Source: Agrostemma githago (taxonomy: Eukaryota; Streptophyta; Magnoliopsida; Caryophyllales; Caryophyllaceae). Taken from it: a stretch of DNA of 64,000 bases. The translations under genes and the position numbers were made by a program. Location of the stretch: assembly GCA_958450325.1 (NCBI GenBank), contig OY288256.1, positions 49,990,953-50,054,952 of the forward strand, read 5' to 3'. Below are positions 55,681-64,000 of this stretch, piece after piece. The notes under the pieces were generated by a model, which had not been told where the DNA came from, searched no databases, and worked only from the letters and a program-made list of their open reading frames with translations. Positions within the stretch are counted from its first letter, which is position 1. Each line of letters starts with the position of its first letter.

Positions 55681-55789
55681 ATAATTTGTGAGCAGATAGG
55701 AGGGAGTAGATTTTAAGATGTGAAAAAATTGAATACCAAATAAGTGGGACTAGCAAAAAGTTTGTCTCAACTATCCAAACAGAAGTATA

Positions 55790-55880
55790 CTCCCTTCGTT
55801 TTGTTCATTTGTTTGTTTTTTTATATTCATTATGAGAAATATTTTAATCAAAGACAAACAAATGAATGAGAAGGAAGGAT
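55790..55880. mobile_element. Short Stowaway-like MITE, about 90 bp
   Basis: CTCCCTTCGTTTTGTTCATTTGTTTG has an imperfect inverse CAAACAAATGAATGAGAAGGAAGG at the other end; TA at the left flank. Confidence 0.6.
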
Positions 55881-55955
55881 TATTAATTATATAATTTTAA
55901 GTGTAATTGTATATAACCATTTTAAGAGAGATCAATTGAAATTGTGAGTCCCAGG

Positions 55956-58900
55956 TGTAACACCCCGTGCTTTTGACCATTTTAGTTATTTATAATAACG
56001 ATTAATATTAATAAATCGAGTCTCGACAAAATACTTTATATAGTAATATTCAATTCTTGTGTCTTTGGAACCTTTCTATTTCACTTCATTGTTTGCAAAA
56101 CTGAAATTTCTATCGTTATCGAAATTCTGCGCGATTTCGTAAAACGATTCCTATTTTCTCATACGGACTCCGATTGACGCGTTTCAAAAGCCTAACTTTA
56201 TTAATTTTCTAAGATCTACACAATGGTGGTATTCAAAATTACAATTTATAAGTTCATCACAAAAATATTCTACTGGACAGCTCCTTTACTACGAAAATCG
56301 TCACCCGACGAATCGTTTCTTGACATTCGATTTGCGTACTTCTTTCCTAACCATGGTGTGACCAAATAAACTCAAAAACATCACCCTAAGGCATGCCATA
56401 CCGTCACTTTGAAGTCCAAGCCTCAAAATATACTTTTCTAATCAAAAACACCAAATAGGGTATATACCTCTTAAAGTATGCTTAGCTACTTTTGGTAATT
56501 GTCAAGTTCTTGTCCACCCTTTCCTCCCCCATCTAATGCACAACTTGTGTGCTTATAACTAGCCATTTTCTCTTCATTTACTCATCCATTCACTCACTTT
56601 CACTCCTTCAAAGATCCATCTATAAACCAAAGAAAATCATACAAGTTCTTTTAAGTTCTAAGGTGTTTACACCACCATATCTCAAGAGCACATACTCTTT
56701 CTTTTCCTTACCTTATACTCTTTATTTTTAAGTCTTATTCCTATTATATTTACTAACTTACTTTGTTCGTGTGTCCTTCTAACTTATTCATGAAGAGGAG
56801 CAAGAGGAAGGGGGCTTCGATCTTAGTATATTTGATTTCATAGTTGATCCGGAGAATTGCTAATAGGTAACCTAACTTTTCTTCGCCCTCAAATCTCGTA
56901 GTATAGTGTTTAGACTCTAACTAACATATAACATCATGTTTAGGACTAAATCATTAGATCACCAAGTTTAAAGTTAACTATTTGTTGATTTATCCCTTAA
57001 CAATACATGCTGTAAAATGGATTCTGTGATGTATGTTCACGATTTTTCTGTGTACAATATGTTTCGAATTAGTCTTAGATTCCTTCATGAAAGTTGTATG
57101 TATGAATGTCTAGAACACGATAAAAATATGAAAAGTAAGTTTTTATGAAAATAGATATTTAGTAATGATTTATTTCGTAAACTAGTACTGTATGATTTTA
57201 TGTACTATCTGAGAAAATGATATGTTTCGTGATATTAAACGTTTCTTTTGGACATGAAACTTTTATGTTACGTTAATGATGATGCTTAGAATGTGTATGT
57301 CAAATTTCATATAAATCCATCATATATATTTTCATTTATAAAATTTGTACTAAAATGGGTCAGATCTGGAAAGAATATTTTATTTAAGAACATTTATAAA
57401 ATATTTTAATCTAAATTTCTGGGTATAAGTTATTTACAAGTATAAGTATCCAAAATAAAATTTTTGTTCACTTTAATGATGTTTAAGTATTTTAAATGAT
57501 TTAAAATAAAGTATTGAAAACCGTACTGTTTTTGTTTTTAATTTGTTAAAAATAATAAACCTTATTATTTTTGAAAAATGACTTTATATCTGGAAACCTA
57601 ACTTATAAAAGTATGTTGAATATGAAAATCGAAACTTAAAAATAACATTTGAAAAATGACTCATTTAGTATCCTTAATAATATTATCGATTTCGTTATTA
57701 CTTAAAGTTACTTTTGCAAAACTCTATGTTTTGAGAAATACGATACCTAATAAGGTTAAAAATGATTTTTATAATTATTATTGATTTATTTGATGTTTGA
57801 AATATTTTACTAAGTATAAATAGGCTTTAAGAGATAAGTATACTTGTACAAATACGAAACCGTATAAAAATACTAAATACGTACACTTGAACAATAAATG
57901 TACTAATACTTGTGCCCAAAAAGTATAGAGTACTAAAAGACGAATAACCCAAAAGTACTAAGTTAAACAATGCTTAAATGTGCAAAACAACACTTAAACT
58001 TTATAATAAGCACTTAAGGACTTATTAGTGACTAAGTCAAAACTAAGGGTTGACTAGTCTATCTTGGTCAAAATTTGGCTTTCCAAGTCAACATAGACCA
58101 AGTCAAGATAAAGGAACCCATCTTAAATAATGTACTTAGAAATAATTGAATCTTTAATCAAATCTCAACTAATGAACGCTTCAAATAATATATCTCAAAT
58201 AAAATGTTCCAAATCTCTTACATCAGTATACTAAAACTATCAGTTAAGATAAATTTTACGACGATTGATATTGTTTGTTAATCTTAAAATCGACACACTC
58301 AAATTCCATAGGAACAACCGTACTTCTAGTCGGTGTGTTACCTAAGCCGGTGATCAGACACGTTTTTCACGAACGATGTTATCGACACCAATCATGATGA
58401 AAATGAACATGTGCCCTGGCAGTACCCTCTGAGTTGTCTTCACCATTCCATGTTGCAATGACTTGTTCCGAGTCAATACACACCCTACAGACCGGTCATC
58501 CTTATGGAACCCGGTATTGTTTCATCCCTCTGGATATCAGACATGTGCCCCACGATGACCGCTGAGCTCGATATTCCAGAGACTCTGTCTTTATAAGACA
58601 CCCAAATTCAGCCTACGTTTCGTGTTGGGCGCTATCTTGGTAAAGTTTAGAAGACGATGCGATAGAAGACAGCTTCGAAAGTAGACTACGACACTCGGAG
58701 TCACTGCTCATGGGAGGCCATGATGCATCCTGCCGGTGCGAGAAAATGCTAAGAAGTAAATGGGCAGCCAGCTCTTTATGAGTTTGTCGGTAGAGTAGTA
58801 GTCGTCCAGTTGCCATTGAGGTGCTCGGTTGGGTAAAGGTTCTCTTTCCCGAGACCAAGAGTATGGATTGGGTGTGTGCGCATACATAGACAAGGGCACT

Positions 58901-60019
58901 GATCAGCTCTCACTCTCTATATCGGATATCTTTGGGGGCGGAATACCTTCCGACCTTTGCCTTAGCAGTGTATGGGACATGTTCGGTTTAGCGGGGCCTC
59001 TGAGTCCATGCACTTGCAGTCCTTCTTCTCTGTATGTCAGTCGACTAAACCGAGTCAATTTAGGTGTTCGATCCTATTGAGCACTAGGGGCGAGATGTAA
59101 ACCTCCTAGTATCGATATGATTGGCGGGATTGATGTTCCCATCCGCATTTATGGTGAGATGCAAGCCTTAAGTGTGCATGAGACATTAGTAGTCACGTCC
59201 CGTGCATTATGTGAAAGGAAACCATTCTTTTTAAAAGTAAATGACTACAGTTTTCTAAATCACATGTGCTATTATGCTTTGTTACTGTTCTATACTCTTA
59301 TGACTAATGATGTGATTGAAATTCTTGATAATGGGAAGTGATGTGTTGTTATATATCTTGCTTGAATATTGATTATGATATATATTATGTTTCATACGAT
59401 TTGTATTATGTATGTCTTACTCTATTTTCACATGACACTTCTATGAATCCATGATCTATGCTTTACTGTATTATTCACATGATACTCATATGATGTATGT
59501 ATTACTTTATTCTATATAACCTACATGTCTTATATATTTAAATTGATTCGCATTTTAACTGAAATCACTTCATGTGTATCTCACATTGTATACATGTCGA
59601 TTTGTAATGTGACATGTCTGCTTATCTGTTAATTAGATAACCTAAATGTTGTACTACATTGATTATTCGGGGCCGTGTTAGAAGGACGGTTAGGTTACTC
59701 CCACTAAGTGGGACATGTATATTTAAATATGCATTCAGGTTGACGAACCCTCAAGACTGGACATGGGGGCATGCGTGAGTGCAAGAGATACAGTGTGGCA
59801 GATGAGAGTGTCAAACTATAAATCTTGTAACACAAATTTTGTCAGACTATTGTATTTAGAAATTTGTAATTCGGGTTTCAGTTGTTGTATTTTAACAAAC
59901 GGTTCATTTATCGGTAAAAGACTCACTTGAGTCGATGGTTTTCAATTTTTATCCCTTTTTACGACTTAATTATTTTCCGCCTTGTTAATTAATGTCATTA
60001 GAAGAACCGGGTTGTTACA
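55956..60019. mobile_element. Solo LTR, 4064 bp
   Basis: It starts TGTAACACCCCG and ends CGGGTTGTTACA, an inverted 11-12 bp terminal repeat, and is flanked by CCAGG at 55951-55955 and 60020-60024. The 5-bp TSD and TG..CA ends fit an LTR. The length and end sequence fit Tekay/Del-type chromovirus LTRs, which may exceed 4 kb (inference). The interior has no RT or integrase. The part 58300-59100 is richer in GC than the rest. ORFs at 58613-59341 are short and match nothing. Confidence 0.75.
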
Positions 60020-60219
60020 CCAGGAAAATCCCCACTGTATTTTAGTTTGAATATTTCATATTGGGACAAGTACTACAGTACTAAAACTAAAAGGTAGTCT
60101 TGTAATTTTGTAAGGGAATAATAATTTGCAAAGCACGGAGTACATAATCATAAAAATCTGTCTATTTGAACAGTGAAATTAAAATACTAATCATGTTTTA
60201 ATACAAATATAATGAATAC

Positions 60220-61395
60220 GGAGTTACTCTTCGCAGTACGCATTTTACTCGACGCAGTACATTTTACACATATTTTTTCCATTGCATACCCTTATCAAAA
60301 AACAAACCTAATTTCATTTCTCTCTCACTCTCTCTACCTTAACCCTAAAAACCATTTTTTTCAATTATCATTGATTACCTCCAAATTTAATTATACCTTC
60401 ATTCAATTAATCAAATTTAATATATTATGGATTCGATTTTGATTGAAGAACAGGTATCATCATTAATGATTGAAATTAGGGTTTTTTGGTTTAAAGTTCA
60501 AAATATATATCTTTTTTACGTACTGTGTCAAAGTTAAAAAAAAAAAAATATACTGCGTCAAAATTGAAAAAAAAAAAACATGTATATTCTGTGATAAAAG
60601 AAATGTATTGTGTTAATATAGTTAAAAAAAATATTTTATATCAAAGATTAAAATAAAGGGTTATTTCATGAGAATAATCTCAACTATTCGTGTGCTTCTT
60701 AAATTAATTCAAACTATACATGATCTCATTTTAATATGAACTACGCCTTCATTAACCTCGCTTTGCTGTGAATGACCAGCTACCTGTTGAAACTCTCTTA
60801 TTCAATTCTTCCAATAACTCTTCTTCTAATTCACAATTCGTGTTCATTTTCGACCATTAATAAAAAAATCCGAAAATTCATCATTTCTTTTTTCAATTAG
60901 TCTTACAGAAGTTATGAAAAAATGTTTTTATTGTAATTTTGGCTTTCACAATGACTGCAACGGACATAATAAAACCCTAGAAAGTTACAACAAGTCACTA
61001 TGACTAGTAATAGCAAGTCATAATTTCATACATATCAAAGCGAGATTAATGAATACGTAGTTCATATTAAAATGAGATTACGTATAGTTTGGATTATTTA
61101 AAAAAAACACACGGATAGTTGAGATTATTCCATGAAATAACCCTATAATAAATGTACTGCATAAAATTTCAAAATAAATGTACTGCAAAAAATGTAGTGC
61201 GTAAAATTAAAAATAATAAATGTATTGTGTAAAAGTAAAAAATAATGTACTGCGTTGAGTAAAGTAGATACGGAGAAGGGAAAAAGAAAAAAGAGGAAAA
61301 ACAAAAGGATGAATTTGAGGGAGGGGAAATGAGAGGAACAAAATCGGAAAAATGGTACTGCATCGAGTAAAATTCATACTGCGAATAGCAACACC
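60220..61395. mobile_element. MULE-like foldback element
   Basis: Left GGAGTTACTCTTCGCAGTAC and right (reverse) GGTGTTGCTATTCGCAGTAT form long imperfect inverted ends that continue with TTTTACTCGAYGCAGTAC. No clear 9-bp TSD. A second inverted-repeat element (60657-61144) lies inside. The interior near 60330-60455 has a leader-like CTCTCTCTACCTTAACCC and then ATGGATTCGATTTTGATTGA before a GT splice donor, like a captured or own first exon. Confidence 0.62.
60657..61144. mobile_element. Nested TIR element, 488 bp
   Basis: AGGGTTATTTCATGAGAATA and the inverse TATTCCATGAAATAACCCT are its ends. The inverted arms extend for about 100 bp (imperfect), including TTTTAATATGAACTACG. Non-coding. Confidence 0.72.
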
Positions 61396-61999
61396 CAATT
61401 AATATTAGGTGATAATTCTTCATAATTGCATGTTAGTCATTTATACTTGAGAATTACACAATTGTTCTTCTCATTTCTCCTTTCCCTCATAATTTCATTA
61501 GAGAGAGTTTTGAGAGAAATCTAAAAAAATCTCAAAGTTCCAAATTCCATCCTTCTCCACCACCTCACTACTCCGGGCCGCCACTTTATTTTTTATTGTT
61601 ATTTTTTTCACTTTTTTCGCTTTTTTTTTCGTTTTTAAAAAAGATATTAATGTTATTATTCTCAAGATTTTTTTTCTCGGAAAAATGATTAGTACTCATA
61701 TTTATTTTTTTGTAATTTGAGGGAAATTATTTATTTTATTTTTTGTTCCCTAATTTATTATCATAATTACTTTTATTATTGGTGACAATATTGTTGTCGC
61801 TTATTAAATAATAACAATATCACAAATATGATCATTTAAAATATGACAAATAAATAACACAAAGTGTAATAATACTAATCGAAATAAAAGCCTTAATATG
61901 TGTCTGATAATACTAATCAAAATAAAACATTAATATGTTCCGAAATAATAAAAGATTCACCAATACATTTTTACTAGTCGCTAATTATTTGAGGTGATT
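61396..61999. other. AT-rich intergenic DNA
   Basis: Contains a pyrimidine-rich stretch (61460-61575) and T-runs. No gene recognised. Confidence 0.4.
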
Positions 62000-62175
62000 G
62001 TGGGGTTTGTTTGTTCGGCGGCTTTCGAGATTTGAAGAGAGATGCATAACGAACTAATCCTTCTTCAATCTGAATTGTATCAACCCCTAATCTTCTACAT
62101 AAAGGATGAAGTGATGGTAATGGATGTTGGTATATGGGAAAAGGAGTAGTTGTTTCTATTTCTCTTTTACATCCA
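62000..62175 (-). pseudogene. Possible exon remnant, minus strand
   Basis: One minus-strand frame reads without stop through text such as PFPIYQHPLPSLHPLCRRLG and EEGLVRYASLFKSRKPPN. The composition looks like real protein, unlike nearby DNA. No start, partner exon or family could be named. It may be the end of a host gene whose other part was displaced, or a fragment captured by a transposon. Confidence 0.35.
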
Positions 62176-63093
62176 ACATAGGAAGATTAGTATGCTTAGG
62201 AGGTCCTTATAAGGCTTCTCTTCACATAGGCTTTCAAGTTGTGTGAGTAATGGGCCTTTTATGGTGAGGAGTGGTGTTGGGTTGTTCTGGACAACACGCA
62301 CGCGCGCGTGCGGCCTGGCCCGGCTCGGTCTCGGGCTCGGATTTGGGTTTAGGTAGAGCATCTGCAGTGTGGGTTGTGCCCGACTTTTACTCTTTTGGGT
62401 CTCCCTGTGTTTTGTGTGTCTATATTCATCGGGCTTGTCCAGAATCATTTCTGGTGTGAACTGGACTCGGTCAAATTAGACTGTTATGGTGTCTTTATGA
62501 GCCATAATATTTCGTATTAAAGGCCATTTATTGGGCTGATCTTTTTTATCTTAGCTGGCCTCCTCAGCCTATAAATAGGAGGTCGTTCTCCTCTTCTTAG
62601 CACACAGAAATACGCATACAACCTCTTCCTCTCCTCTCCTATTCTTTCTTCCTGGGTACTGTTGTAAGTCGTTCCATAGTTCTGAAACTCGAGTGGTCGG
62701 GATTCTGAACTGCAGTGTTAACCTTGGGGAACTACCGGCATTGTAGGCGATAATCACCGGAGTCGCGCCGATATAGTTTTCAAGTAAGTGACTAACATAC
62801 CACGACACTGCCTCGGTTTCTTTTACGTTTCTGTCCCGAAATAATCGCTGTCACAAACATGCTGCCTCGGTATTACTTGTCCCGTGTTGCCTTCCGTTGT
62901 TCTATTCGAATTCTGCTCGGGCTGCCTCTAGGTTTTTGTCATGGTTTCTGACCCGTGTTACCTGTCGGATTGTTGTTCACTGTCCTACGTTGTCTATTTC
63001 GGTTTGCTGCCTCTTGGTTTTTTACTGTTACACGAACAACAATTTGAAAACTATATAATATTATTGTGTCGCAAAACGGAAAAACGAGATAAT
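62176..63093 (+). promoter_or_regulatory. Copia LTR/leader with TATA box (62570-62578)
   Basis: CTATAAATAGG at 62569-62579 and the following CT-rich stretch look like the promoter part of a 5' LTR that serves the copia gag at 63094. The alternating CACGCACGCGCGCGTGCG (62293-62310) is a candidate Z-DNA stretch. CAA/GTAAGTGA at about 62781-62788 resembles a strong splice donor. LTR ends and a tRNA-Met PBS (TGGTATCAGAGC) could not be found, so the limits are unknown. Confidence 0.5.
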
Positions 63094-63948
63094 ATGGCTG
63101 TTGTTTCGACCAAATTTGCTGCCGACTTATCGAAATTAGAACCTCTAGATGGGTTGAATTATAAGAGGTGGTCTCAAAAACTTTTAATGTTTTTCGAGCA
63201 ATTGGAGATCGATTATGTTCTCTTCGAAGACGCACCTGAATTAATTGTTGCGTTTGTCGCGGCCGAGGCCACGGTTAAGTCCAATGACGAAAAAATTAAG
63301 AAATATGATAAAGATAATACGGTAGTTAGATATCATCTTCTTAATCACATGACTAACACCCTTTTCAATTTGTTCATGGTCCATAAATCTGCTAAAACTA
63401 TTTGGGAGTCTTTAGAGAAAAAGTATGGGACCGATGATGCAGGCAAAAAGAAATATGTGGTGGGTCACTGGCTTGGGTTCCATATGGTAGATGACAAACC
63501 TCTTATGGAACAAATTCATGTTTACAAAAACTTGTGTGCTGATGTTACCAATGAGGGTATGGAACTTGACGAGGTCTTCTTAGCTAATGCGTTGTTAGAG
63601 AAATTCCCTGCATCATGGAGTGATTATAGGAACCACCTAAAACACAAGAAAAAAGTTTTGTCGCTTCAAGAGCTCATAGGTCACATGAGAACTGAGGAAG
63701 CTGATTGCCTCAAGGATAGGTCTATCCTTTTGTCGTCTGTCTCTACCAAAGCTAACCTTGTTGAAGCTGGGGGTCCGTCTCATGGCAATAATAAGGGTAA
63801 AAATAAAGTGGGTCAGAGTCAAGGTCAGGGCAAGGGTCAAAAGGGGAAAGGTCAAGGTGCTAAGGGAAAGAATCAAGGAAACTCCACCAAGCCAGTTCCC
63901 AAGATCCATAAGTCGAATCCAAACCTGGTGTGCTATGTGTGTGGATAG
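63094..63948 (+). CDS. Ty1/copia Gag, with TAG in the zinc knuckle
   Basis: This is the N-terminal part of a copia polyprotein. LEPLDGLNYKRWSQKLLMFF is the DUF4219-like start. A UBN2-type Gag domain follows (TIWESLEKKYG, KKKYVVGHWLGFHMVDD, LLEKFPASWSDYR). The 64 residues before the stop are rich in Gly, Lys and Gln. The CCHC knuckle CYVCG-x-TGHKAYQC is cut by TAG at 63946-63948; the second half is in the same frame through 63995. I chose the Met at 63094 because the conserved Gag text starts there; an ORF with an upstream Met (62941) is open but unlike Gag. Protease, integrase and RT would lie right of the window. The TAG may be a mutation (a Lys codon AAG would do) or a control of Gag to Pol. 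Confidence 0.85.
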   Translation: MAVVSTKFAADLSKLEPLDGLNYKRWSQKLLMFFEQLEIDYVLFEDAPELIVAFVAAEATVKSNDEKIKKYDKDNTVVRYHLLNHMTNTLFNLFMVHKSAKTIWESLEKKYGTDDAGKKKYVVGHWLGFHMVDDKPLMEQIHVYKNLCADVTNEGMELDEVFLANALLEKFPASWSDYRNHLKHKKKVLSLQELIGHMRTEEADCLKDRSILLSSVSTKANLVEAGGPSHGNNKGKNKVGQSQGQGKGQKGKGQGAKGKNQGNSTKPVPKIHKSNPNLVCYVCG

Positions 63949-64000
63949 ACGGGCCACAAAGCATACCAGTGTCCTCAAAAGAAAAGTGGTGAAGCCGCCC

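Noticed and set aside
55466..55756. 96-aa minus-strand ORF
   Set aside because: It lies within the inverted repeats of a MITE and is AT-derived Phe/Leu/Ser-rich text.
58613..59341. Short ORFs in the 4-kb solo LTR
   Set aside because: No domain or conserved text, lengths expected by chance, and inside an LTR.
55956..60019. DNA transposon with TIR TGTAACACCC
   Set aside because: A 5-bp TSD with TG..CA ends fits an LTR better, and no transposase remains; kept as solo LTR with moderate confidence.

Overview
This is a plant nuclear window made almost entirely of nested transposable elements. The evidence is long LTR retrotransposons with 5-bp target-site duplications (TSDs), TATA-driven spliced genes, Stowaway-type MITEs, a LINE reverse-transcriptase fragment and SINE-like repeats. 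A eudicot, plausibly Caryophyllales, is a guess from the repeat style only (Tat/Retand-like and Athila-like elements, and recurrent ACGGAGTA strings). I see no rRNA, tRNA, CRISPR array or bacterial-type operon.

Left third (1-30462): a nested stack that resolves by exact TSDs. Level 0 is a Ty3/gypsy Tat-lineage element on the minus strand. Its 5' LTR is 27880-30462, its leader and gag start are 26105-27879, and its gag continues at 1-1114; the rest lies left of the window. Level 1, an Athila-like plus-strand element without pol (1115-26104, TSD acccg), splits that gag. Level 1 is itself split by a solo LTR of its own family (4265-5906, TSD gttag) and by a second, nearly complete Tat element on the minus strand (7894-23547, TSD cccat). 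The second Tat element has an intact 1064-residue gag-protease ORF and a pol broken by stops and frameshifts. It also carries a TATA-led, intron-containing antisense gene resembling the plant mobile domain (PMD) family. The intron of that gene carries the same 12-bp palindrome, ACTCGATCGAGT, that occurs in pairs in the element's LTRs.

Middle (30463-38733): AT-rich host DNA with a LINE RT relic, several foldback/MITE elements nested in each other, a (TA)50 tract, a tRNA-derived SINE-like unit, and one small gene that looks real (32255-32446, 63 aa, with TATA box).

Right-middle (38734-52244): a third Tat-type element on the minus strand (TSD gcttt), inserted into one copy of a 510-bp tandem duplication. 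Its gag is open; its pol is frameshifted and has lost a catalytic Asp in RT and the catalytic Glu in integrase. It carries an antisense, spliced Transposase_28-like gene. A 2.6-kb non-autonomous LTR element (42347-44958, TSD atatg) sits inside it and carries only an antisense gene with its own TATA box.

Right end (52245-64000): remainder of the duplicated host segment, Stowaway MITEs, SINE and hAT remnants, a 4.06-kb solo LTR (55956-60019, TSD ccagg), a foldback MULE-like element with another foldback inside it, and the promoter and gag of a Ty1/copia element running off the window, with a TAG codon inside its zinc knuckle.

Recurring theme: three LTR elements carry genes opposite to gag-pol, and two LTR families carry arrays of short GC-centred palindromes. 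These two points are the most worthwhile leads.
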